Virus record (IMG/VR): IMGVR_UViG_3300042544_002837
Coordinates: 1 to 27,580 of that record
Direction: 5' to 3' (one strand)
Length of the DNA: 27,580 nucleotides
Source of the DNA: a virus
Shown here: positions 1 to 9,400 of the stretch, one piece after another
How the letters are laid out: the number at the start of each line of letters is the position of its first letter
Position numbering within the stretch: the first letter of the stretch is position 1
Notes under the pieces: model-generated
What the model saw: only the letters and a program-made list of their open reading frames with translations
Told to the model about the DNA's origin: nothing
Databases searched by the model: none
Position numbers and translations under genes: made by a program

Positions 1-3000
1 ACACTAACCGATTCTTTTAATTGATCAAAAGCAAAGTAAGGGTTTGCCTCATAACCACTATTATAACAAACCCATTTTTTTAAATCAGGCCTATCTGGAT
101 AGATATTTTTTGCAGATATTTCAAATAAATTATTATTTAAAACTTGAATCAATTCATTATCAACAAGATTAGTTCCTCTTGTTATTGCTATTGTGAATAT
201 TAAAGTTTTTAAAGATCTATCTAATGTTACGTTATCATTTATTAATACTTTTAAATCCTCAAACGTCATGGTTCCTCTTCTTATATCTTCTTCTGGTAAA
301 TTTTTGTATTTATCAGCAATAAATAATTGACATTGTTCGTTATCGTTTGGTTGTAGATTTTCTATTTCCGCAGCCCTTTCAGGATCTAATACCGTTGGAT
401 TTGTTTCTTCAATAACCGTGGAGCTACCGGCCTTTAAAATTTCTGATTTAAAGTTTTCTAAATAATTTATTTTAATAAATGTTGCTAAATTATCCGCCTG
501 AGGTAGTGCGTATTTTGGCATTCTTGAACCATCAAATGTTGTTGTAAATTTTCCCTGAGCTATACTATGTTTAACTTTGAAAATATAATATGGTCCGTAA
601 AATAGTGGAACATGTCTTAAATTAAAATACATCATTGGTTGGATCATAACATTACCAAGAGATGTGACTGTACAAGCATAACTCATCGACTTGTATAAAC
701 TATATAGTGATGTAGTCTGTTGAGCAATTTTGTCGGCATTCACCCCATTTGCCAATTGGTCGTTAACTAAAAATGTTGCGTTTGTTGGTTTTTTGTCGTT
801 CATACTAACATTTATACTTTCAAATATATTTTGGTTTCTTATACCAAAATCGACGTTAAACGCAACTACTTTATTTGACTTAGATAAATTTTGTTTATCC
901 GGTTCAATTCTAACAGGAACCGTTGTTGGATTTCTAAAATCAAAACTATCATTCGCATATAAAACAAAATCATTATCTTTACTTTCAGGTCTTTCAGATT
1001 CTTTACCGGCATACACACAAAGAAACTTAGGTCTAGAATCAATATAATTGACGTTTGTCCATGTCCCAAAAAGTGAGTTTGGTACATCAATGTTTATCGG
1101 ATTTGGTTTTTTTGTTGGGTTATTAACACCATAAAAATTTATGTAAGCTGGCATTGAAAAAAATAAAAGGTCTCCTGCGACTTTTAATATTGATCCAATA
1201 ATTAACAGAATGTCAGTTGCCGGGTCTGAGGTTTTAAGTATTTCTTTAACCGCAAATATATCAACCTGCAACTCATCACCTATATCATGATTTGCCGCGT
1301 CGTGAAACAAAAAGTCTTCAAAAATTGTCCTTGTTGTTAAATCACTTCCGGCAATCCATTTATCGTTGAAAGCTTGAAATGTGTTATATAAACTTAATTT
1401 ACTAATGTTACCATCTAAGGTTGATTTAGTATTTTTATTATTAATAGTTACGGTTGGTAAATTTTTATTTAAGTACGTAAAGACTTCAACAATACTGTCG
1501 TCTAATATTTTATTTTTTTCTAATAAGAAGTTTTCTAAGTCACTTATAAACTCCGTATTACCATATGTTTCATTATTAATTCGTTTTTTATTTTTTTGTG
1601 TTGAATATATTTTTATTAGTTTAGAATAAACTTCAACATTACTTTTATTGAATTCAATGTTATTATCTATAAAAAAGTCAAATATTGTTGACCCACTATC
1701 CTTATACTCCGAATAGTTTAATCCGGGGTTACTAGAGATTTCAAAAAATGAACCCACATTTAAATATAACGAGGTCCACGCCTCAGCGTTTTGCGTACTT
1801 AGTGTTTTACTTTGTAAAATTGACACATTAGATCCATCGCCAGGTAATGTTCCTTTTATATATCCAGCACCTGTTGGTAGTATTGGGTCTAATGGTTTTA
1901 ATATTGGGTTATTAGCCAAACTACCAAAAAGTCTTCTATCAAAATCTCCTGAATTTGCAATTTTTAATATCAAACTATAATCACAAAATGTTTTAATTTT
2001 TTGAGTTAAATTATATATTTGTTTTTGTGCTAATAATTCACCATCATTATTTTGTTGGTTTGTAAGAGTTAGTTCGCTCTCAGTTATAGTGAATAAATCT
2101 TTTAATACAAATTTTAATTGTTTTAAACCTGAATACCTTACTTTTTCAACAGTATTTTCATTTTGAATTAATGACTTTGTATTGGTAGTAGGATTTGGGT
2201 TACAAAATTCTAAAAATAAAGTCTCAAAATCATCTAATATTGATTTTTTAAATGGTGAATATATTCCACTTATTTTTTCATCCTCAAACCAACGGAAATA
2301 ATTAAGTTCTTCATTAATATCAGGTTTTGTTAGAGCACTATTATCAAAATACCCAAACTGTGAACATCCCCAAAAACTTCTAACCGTTCCGTTATAAACC
2401 GATGGGTTTTCTTTTATCTCTTGATTTAATTTTTTATCAACAGTAAAACATTCATAATTTGTTTGGTTAATAGGAATACCACCAGAAGACGGGATTACCA
2501 TATAGACTTTATTTGCAGGATCTATCAATGGGTCTTTATCAAAGATAAGGTATTCATAATATGAACTATTGATTATTGATCTGTTTAAGTTGTTAATATC
2601 TCCACTTTGAGCCATTATAAAATTAGCATTAGTGTTTGTACCTATTTTAATTTTATTATTATCAAATGGTTTTTTAACTTCTTGTTCTGTATAGTCATTA
2701 AATAGATCTTTTTTTGTAAAAAAGTATTGAAAGTCGTTAATTAATTTAGGGTAAAATCCATAATTAAAAATATCAAGTTCCTTATTGTTTGGTTGTATTT
2801 CGTTTCTATATGCCTTAAAAGTACTATCGTTTCCGTCGTAATTTTTAATTTCATACTGTTTGGTCAGATCATTGTTTATTGGGTCATAATATTTTTTGTA
2901 ATCAAAATCTTTCCAACAATTATCTAATATGTCAACACCTGTTGTGTGATATGTTTTGTATCTATGCCAAAAAGCTCCCATTTTTAATAAAAAAGAATAT

Positions 3001-6000
3001 GGAGCTTGGTGTATTGCTGAAAATTTTCTTATTGTCTCGTAAAAATTACCAACACTTTTTTCTTTATCATAATCCCATAATACCGGATATCTTAAATCTT
3101 CTATTGGTAAAGAATTAATAAAAAGATACCCAGTAGCAACGTAAGGGTTTGTTTCGTTATTTTTCTCTTTATCAACTCCATTTAAAATTGAATTAATAAA
3201 ATATGGGGTATTTAAATAACTTGTGGTTTGGTCCGCCCCTACATTTCCTAAGTATGTTGAACTATTATAGTATGTACTTACTTCAGTTACATATCTTTTT
3301 TTAACTTCATCATCATAAAATTTTTGTAAAGTTGTTAAATCTAAAATTTTATCAGTATTATTTCTTGTTAGTATTTTTAAATTTTGATTTGCAAATTGGG
3401 GTTTTTTACTAATGTCAAGTAATGTTATGTTTTTTATAGTTTCGGACTCATTTAATCTAGCTAATGTTTTTTTTTCGTCTAAAAAAATAAAAGTTTTTTC
3501 CGATAAGGAAAAATCATAACTATAATTAAATGTATCTAAAAAATTTAATACATTGTGTTCGGAACTTTTTAAATATTTGTTAAATTCTCCAATTAATGGG
3601 CTTGAGTTTTCTAATGATATTGATCTTCCGTCTATTTCTGATAAAGCATATATTCCATAATCTTTTTTTATTGAGTTATTAACATAATCAGTAACATATA
3701 AATCTCTTTCTTCTGAAGCCCAACTAGTTTTATCTATGTTTTTTAAAAAATCTTCAAACTGTTGTAGATTGAATTTAAAGTTTTTCATTTTTTCTTTTAA
3801 TGAAAAACTATCTTCGGAACCATATATAATATTTTTTGCCTCTAAATCTGCTAAAAATTTATCAACTTGGTTTGTCTTGTAGTTTCCTCTATAAAGATTT
3901 GTATAGTTCACTAAAGCATATAATCTTTCATATATTTCATAAAAGAAAGTCACTTCCGAAACATCTTCGTAAGGTAACGTTTCAAAAGGAAAATCTAAAG
4001 TATTACATGACCCAAATGGTGATTCGTTTTTATTATTTCTATATGATTGTCTTTTTACTGACTGAGCCCTTTTTGTTTGAGCGTTTATGTAATCTTCTAA
4101 AAATGCAACTTCAGGCCATGTGGTATAATCATAACCATTTGTTGAATCAATATATTTTGGGTCTCCTACATAATTAAGCATATATTTTTCTCTTCCGCTA
4201 GTATCATTAGGGTCTCTTTCCTTAGTGAAAAAAGTTGGCCAAGGGTAAACAATATTAACATCCGTTAAATTCCCATTAACAACGTTTTTAGAATCAATAC
4301 CAAAATTTTTGTCAGGTGGTATAATTGAAAAAAGTCTTTTTGGGTTTGTTCTTTGATTCCAAGCTTGGGTATGTGTTTTATCCATTAACCTATAAAAGGT
4401 GTCAACACCTGATAATAAAATTGCAAAAATATTTCTAATTGTTGGTTTAAACCCTAAACCCCCATCTTCAGAAATTATTTTATTTGCTAATAGGTTTGTA
4501 AAATCCTGCTCTATTTTTTCTTCTCTTGATTTTAGTTTTTTTAACCCATTATCTATATCATCTAAAAAACTATTAGCCAAATACTTACTCGTACTAAATT
4601 CAGTTTCACCAAATTTAAAATAAGTGGGTGTATCATCAACTAAATCTCCTGTTGCGTCGTCTATTTTTTTACTGAATATTTCAACATCTTGCAATGTATC
4701 CACTTTAAATTTAGCGACTTCTTGTTGTGTTGGTGTTCTACCTAATCTTTTTGCTAACGTATTTTCAAAGTCAGTATCGTTAAAAGCACTTATTGGTATT
4801 TGTTCAATAACATCTTTTGAATCTAATTTAACCACAATACTTTCCTTATATGTTGTTCCAGCAACTACGTATTCCGCATTATCACCAAAAGATTTATTCG
4901 CCTTTAAATTATTATTAGCATCATTTATTTCAGTTTCTATACCTGAAACAAGTTCCTTTCTTTTTGTATAATCAACCGTGTTTTTAAAAGTGTAAATTAT
5001 TTCACCTCTATAAAAAAAATAATTATTAAGATCTAAAAATTTGTTTTTAGGTATCGAATATACTTTTGATTTTATGTCAAGTAAAACTTCTCTGAATTTA
5101 GCAACGTCACTCAATACGGCAAAATCTCCTTTTTTTATTAGGTCTTGCATATTGGTTACAAACGTATCGGCCTTTTCAATAAAACCATCAATAGTTAACT
5201 CAGGAAAATCTTTATCAATTAAACCTTTTGCCTTATATGACTTGTAAACTTCTTTTAATGTTTGTTCACCAATAGATGAATCGATAATTTCTAAATTTGA
5301 ATTTTGTTGACCAGGAGCACTACTAACTGTTGATTGTTGTTGTAAAGTGGTTGGTGTCATTTTTGGTGCCGTCTTTGCATATGTCAATAAAGTGTCGGTC
5401 AATAATCCTGAATTTCTTCCAATAAAAGAAAGTGATATTTCGTAGTCACCTGTTCTTGCATTAAATGATGCATTAAACTTTGTTAAATTCAAAGCATATC
5501 TTATCGCCTTTCCATAATAACCTTTAAGTGTTAAATAAAATAAAGGGTAAGGTAAATTAAAAAACACCGAGTAGATTGATTTTTCTCCTTGTTCAAATAA
5601 TGTCCTACCTTGAATGTCTATTAAATTTATATTTACTTTCGTTGCGTTTATACCTGAAATATCAACTGTTATGTCTTTTATTCCTAACAACTGAGTGTCA
5701 TTATAATTAGTAACGTCTCTGTTAAAAATTATTTTTCCGTCTCTGTTTTGTTTTGTCTCTTTAGTTTGATTAAAACCGTTACCTTGTCTCGCACCGCTAC
5801 CAGTTAACTGGTCTGACCAACTAGTATCAAAAAAACGTTTTGTACCACTTAAACTATTTTCATTCGTATCTATTGGTTGTAAAAAATTAATTTTGGCTCC
5901 GTCTGATCTTCCGTTCAAAGAGGCTATTGATGAATTAATAACCGGACTATCAAATGATCCTCCAGTCGCTAATTTTGTTCTAGGTATTACTTTTGTTTCT

Positions 6001-6146
6001 AAATTCGCATAAAAAACTAAGTCTTCATGATCGACTAATCTATCTTTAACTTCATTATTAACAACAATCTTGTTAGGATCTATTAAGATAATGTTGTCAT
6101 AATCTGTTTCAACATATATTGATTTTTGGTTTAAACTATCTGCCAT
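1..6146 (-). CDS. giant baseplate hub-like protein (C-terminus outside window)
   Basis: An uninterrupted frame runs from an ATG at 6146-6144 to the left edge, about 2048 codons with no stop, so the true C-terminus is missing. The start (MADSLNQ) overlaps the stop of the upstream gene by 11 bases, which implies translational coupling. Near residues 155-260 lies a beta-rich section (LLGIKDITVDISG, then YPLFYLTLKGYYGKA) of a kind seen in large baseplate proteins. Near residues 1848-1876 (about 518-600) the text YYIFKVKHSIAQGKFTTTF resembles the C-terminal part of gp27/gpD-type baseplate hub proteins. The last ~110 visible residues include NNLFEISA and PYFAFDQLKESV, weakly like glucosaminidase/lysozyme-type domains, which could be a tail-associated cell-wall enzyme. 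The first gene in transcription order after the gp53-like gene fits a baseplate role. The hub assignment is inferred from short motifs and position; the size is far beyond T4 hub proteins. Confidence 0.6.
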   Translation of the reverse strand, partial: MADSLNQKSIYVETDYDNIILIDPNKIVVNNEVKDRLVDHEDLVFYANLETKVIPRTKLATGGSFDSPVINSSIASLNGRSDGAKINFLQPIDTNENSLSGTKRFFDTSWSDQLTGSGARQGNGFNQTKETKQNRDGKIIFNRDVTNYNDTQLLGIKDITVDISGINATKVNINLIDIQGRTLFEQGEKSIYSVFFNLPYPLFYLTLKGYYGKAIRYALNLTKFNASFNARTGDYEISLSFIGRNSGLLTDTLLTYAKTAPKMTPTTLQQQSTVSSAPGQQNSNLEIIDSSIGEQTLKEVYKSYKAKGLIDKDFPELTIDGFIEKADTFVTNMQDLIKKGDFAVLSDVAKFREVLLDIKSKVYSIPKNKFLDLNNYFFYRGEIIYTFKNTVDYTKRKELVSGIETEINDANNNLKANKSFGDNAEYVVAGTTYKESIVVKLDSKDVIEQIPISAFNDTDFENTLAKRLGRTPTQQEVAKFKVDTLQDVEIFSKKIDDATGDLVDDTPTYFKFGETEFSTSKYLANSFLDDIDNGLKKLKSREEKIEQDFTNLLANKIISEDGGLGFKPTIRNIFAILLSGVDTFYRLMDKTHTQAWNQRTNPKRLFSIIPPDKNFGIDSKNVVNGNLTDVNIVYPWPTFFTKERDPNDTSGREKYMLNYVGDPKYIDSTNGYDYTTWPEVAFLEDYINAQTKRAQSVKRQSYRNNKNESPFGSCNTLDFPFETLPYEDVSEVTFFYEIYERLYALVNYTNLYRGNYKTNQVDKFLADLEAKNIIYGSEDSFSLKEKMKNFKFNLQQFEDFLKNIDKTSWASEERDLYVTDYVNNSIKKDYGIYALSEIDGRSISLENSSPLIGEFNKYLKSSEHNVLNFLDTFNYSYDFSLSEKTFIFLDEKKTLARLNESETIKNITLLDISKKPQFANQNLKILTRNNTDKILDLTTLQKFYDDEVKKRYVTEVSTYYNSSTYLGNVGADQTTSYLNTPYFINSILNGVDKEKNNETNPYVATGYLFINSLPIEDLRYPVLWDYDKEKSVGNFYETIRKFSAIHQAPYSFLLKMGAFWHRYKTYHTTGVDILDNCWKDFDYKKYYDPINNDLTKQYEIKNYDGNDSTFKAYRNEIQPNNKELDIFNYGFYPKLINDFQYFFTKKDLFNDYTEQEVKKPFDNNKIKIGTNTNANFIMAQSGDINNLNRSIINSSYYEYLIFDKDPLIDPANKVYMVIPSSGGIPINQTNYECFTVDKKLNQEIKENPSVYNGTVRSFWGCSQFGYFDNSALTKPDINEELNYFRWFEDEKISGIYSPFKKSILDDFETLFLEFCNPNPTTNTKSLIQNENTVEKVRYSGLKQLKFVLKDLFTITESELTLTNQQNNDGELLAQKQIYNLTQKIKTFCDYSLILKIANSGDFDRRLFGSLANNPILKPLDPILPTGAGYIKGTLPGDGSNVSILQSKTLSTQNAEAWTSLYLNVGSFFEISSNPGLNYSEYKDSGSTIFDFFIDNNIEFNKSNVEVYSKLIKIYSTQKNKKRINNETYGNTEFISDLENFLLEKNKILDDSIVEVFTYLNKNLPTVTINNKNTKSTLDGNISKLSLYNTFQAFNDKWIAGSDLTTRTIFEDFLFHDAANHDIGDELQVDIFAVKEILKTSDPATDILLIIGSILKVAGDLLFFSMPAYINFYGVNNPTKKPNPINIDVPNSLFGTWTNVNYIDSRPKFLCVYAGKESERPESKDNDFVLYANDSFDFRNPTTVPVRIEPDKQNLSKSNKVVAFNVDFGIRNQNIFESINVSMNDKKPTNATFLVNDQLANGVNADKIAQQTTSLYSLYKSMSYACTVTSLGNVMIQPMMYFNLRHVPLFYGPYYIFKVKHSIAQGKFTTTFDGSRMPKYALPQADNLATFIKINYLENFKSEILKAGSSTVIEETNPTVLDPERAAEIENLQPNDNEQCQLFIADKYKNLPEEDIRRGTMTFEDLKVLINDNVTLDRSLKTLIFTIAITRGTNLVDNELIQVLNNNLFEISAKNIYPDRPDLKKWVCYNSGYEANPYFAFDQLKESVS

Positions 6147-6453
6147 AATAAAAAATATGTGTATCTACAGCATTTTTGTAGTCTTGTAATGCACTAATTA
6201 ACGGATAAGGTATTATTAATATGGTGCCATCAGGTATATTTGACTCCAATCCACCATAAATTGGGTTCGCTAATTGGATTAACCAACCAAAAAATGGTGA
6301 CTCATATTTTTCATAACTAATTTTATCTAACCTACTTTGACCGGCTCTGTACACATATTTTTGGTCCGACGGTCTTGAACCAATATTAACATAAGGCACA
6401 ACCGTTTGTGTTCCATTTATTAAAAATTTACCATATCTTCTGTAGTATTCCAT
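6136..6453 (-). CDS. gp53/LysM-like baseplate wedge protein
   Basis: This 105-residue protein has the pattern of the gp53/LysM-like baseplate family: an aromatic start (EYYRRYGKF), then YVYRAGQSRLDKISYEKY (about residues 34-51), FFGWLIQLANPIYGG (54-68), and a final DGTILIIPYPL (75-85). The series 'low-complexity start, R.D.IS..Y, W.I..AN, G..I.IP' is the LysM-type fold used by gp53 and by tail protein X to bind the baseplate ring or peptidoglycan. T4 gp53 is about 196 residues, so this is a short version holding mainly that core. It sits 1 base after the stop of the 1935-residue baseplate gene and overlaps the next gene by 11 bases, so all three are probably translated from one message. The family is inferred from motif pattern only. 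Confidence 0.6.
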   Translation of the reverse strand: MEYYRRYGKFLINGTQTVVPYVNIGSRPSDQKYVYRAGQSRLDKISYEKYESPFFGWLIQLANPIYGGLESNIPDGTILIIPYPLISALQDYKNAVDTHIFYYGR

Positions 6454-6454
6454 A

Positions 6455-9400
6455 TTAGTTCATTTTTTTCTTTAAATTATATTTATTCGTATTTGAATCA
6501 ACCGTTGACCAAACATTTTTCAAATTATCACTATCTGTTTGATTTGTTGTTAATTGTTTAGAATAATCTAAAACTCTGGTTTTATCTTTAGAGAAAGGGT
6601 CATAAATTTCATTAGGAAGTAAATCATTTAAATAATCATTCTTAAAATCCTCAAACTTTTTGTTTAGAGTATCTTTAGATCTTTTGAAGTCCTTTACAAG
6701 ACCACCTAATGGTTTTTGTGTATAACCGTTTACCGTTTTATAAAAACCTAAATTATTATATATAAAGTCTTTCCAAAGATTATAATCGGAAGAAAGTAAA
6801 TTCCCGTCAGTGGCGGCAGACGCAAGTGCATCAACAAAGGTATCTGGATTCAAAATGATTTGTGTTCCAAATAACATAAAAAATACATTCGTTGCTGGCG
6901 GCACTTCTTCTTCTAAATCTTCTTTTAAATATAATTGCATTTTAAAATCATCATTATACGTTAAAGTATCTCCGGTAGGAACAATTCCATACTCATTTAA
7001 TTTTTGTACAAATCTATTTAGATCATTACCAACTTTAAATAGGTCTGTTTTTAATTCATCATATGTATTTGTAGCCCCTTCTGTTTTACCTGATAAATCA
7101 TATATAATAGAAGACCCCCTTTTTGTTTCATAACCATCTCTTTTATTTATAACAAAATTAAGTTGGTCTGACAAAGCAATATATTTTAATTCTTCTTGAA
7201 TAATGTTTGTTTGTGCACTATCTAAAAAACTAATATATGGGTCCTTCTTTTCGTTAATCAATTCTTTAAGTTTTCTTTTAACTCTCCTCTTTTGGTTTGC
7301 ATTAAAGTTTTTTTCATCAACTTGAGCTAAAGGTGGTGTTAATAAATCATCAACATCTTGTTTTGCCCTTCGTATTAAATCATCTACTTTATTTTGATAT
7401 GATTCCGGTTTTCCTATAATTTTTGTTAAAAGACTATTAGTGTCTCCGCTCAAATAATCAAATAAACCTTCTTGATATTTTCTGTCTTTAGTGTACACTA
7501 ACAATCCTCCCATATTAAGGTATTCTCTTAGTATGTTTAAATTAGAATATACAGAATTAAAGTATGCCCCAGTTGATGCGACAAACTCATTCATTTTTGT
7601 TTGGTACTCAACAGTTCCTGTTATCGCACTTGTTTGAATATCTAGATTAGATGATTTTATATTACCAATAGTATTACCTTTACCTGAACCTTGTGGTTTA
7701 TCTTGTGGATCAATTAATCCAACATCATTTTTAATGATATCAAGAACTTCAGAATCAAACTGAGATAATATAGGGTCTGTTACTGTTGCCCTTTCATCAT
7801 ACATTTCAGTATTTGCATAATAATTAAATGAAAGTGCGTTTTGTAACTCAGCAACGGGATTTGACATTCCATGTCCTCCTATAAAACTAAACCCAATACT
7901 TACAGTTGCAAACATCGGTTGGACTCCAATACCTTCAGGGTTTAAATCAAACTTACCTTCATCATATTTTAAAGTTAATGTTTCCGGAATTATTTTTGTG
8001 TGATAGAAGTCACCAACCCTTAAAACTAAAACAGGTGGTGTACCAAAAGCACTATTGAAAACGTCGTTATATTGGAATTGTGTTTGTCCTCCACTTTCAA
8101 CCGCCGTAGGGATTGTATCTCCCGGTCTAAAACATTGATTTAAAAATGTTAATCTTGCATTTAAACCTTCGGGTGTTATTGAATGAAATGCCGGTTGGAA
8201 GTTTTTAATTTTACTTTTGATTCCATCATATATCATAGGATTAGTTTCCTTGATCATTTCAAAGTAATTACATTCGGTCAAAAGTTTTCTTAAAAGTCTT
8301 TTGGTTAAATCTTTTCTTTTATTCAAAGTAGTGTCTTTAACAGTTGTTTGAGTAATTTCTTTTACGGTAACCGCTTGTGATTGTGTGTTTGTTGTGTTAT
8401 TATTTTCTGCCGCGTTTGTTTGTGCTGGTTGTCCTTCAATTTCTTTTCTTTTTTCCTCTTCTGTTTTTTTCTTTTTTTCTTCTTTTACTGGTGTAATTTT
8501 AACTTTAGTGACAGTAACTCTTCTACACAACATCGCCTGCATAGATCCCTTACCGTCTCTATTACTATTTAAGAAGTCTTTTGAACAATCAATACTAGAG
8601 TACTTATCCGTTTTTAATTTTGATTCTTTTCCTTCTGTTTTTTTATTTATTTTTAATTTTTTATCAATAAAATCTGAAAGTTTATTTTCATTATCACCAA
8701 ATTCCAAAATTTGTTTATAAACAGAATCAATTCTTCTATCTGACAATTTTTTGTTATAGGATACTCCACCATTAGCATTTGCTGATGCAATTAAAGAAAA
8801 CTCAACTTCAGATCCACTTTTTAAAACTTTTAATATTTTTTCTAAAAACTCTTGAAAATCAGAATACTCTTGTTGTAGTTCTTGTATGATTTCATTAGCC
8901 ACTGATGGTTTTGCAATAATCCATTTATCGGCAAGTTCTTTGATGGGTGGTGAATCAGGTAGTGTAACCTTAATATTGTTTTTATTTGCATAATTTATGT
9001 AAAAACCATCAGATGTGTTTGAATATGTTACACTATTTGGATATTCACTACTATTAGTAAGTAATTCATTATAATAAGTTTCATAAATACTATCACTTTC
9101 AGATGTTTCGCCTAAAGGTATTGATTGAGGAAACAATAAAATCATTTCTTCAAATTTAGAATCTTTTTCTTTACTATTTAATTCTTTTACTATTTCTTCA
9201 GTTTCACTATTTGTATCTTCTTCTTTTGTTTCTATCTTAGCATTTGTTGATACTTTTACTTCACCTTGTATTTGTGTTGGTGGTAAAAATTTTGTGTACT
9301 CTCTAACCTCATCTACCGTTCTAAATGATTCAACAACCTCATAAATATCGGAGTAACTAAACATTGGGTATTTTTTAAGGAGGTCTACCAAATCATATTT

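Noticed and set aside
8381-8720. Plus-strand frames rich in Phe and Ser
   Set aside because: They are the complement of a Lys/Glu-rich linker of the baseplate protein, which gives Phe/Ser-rich shadows.
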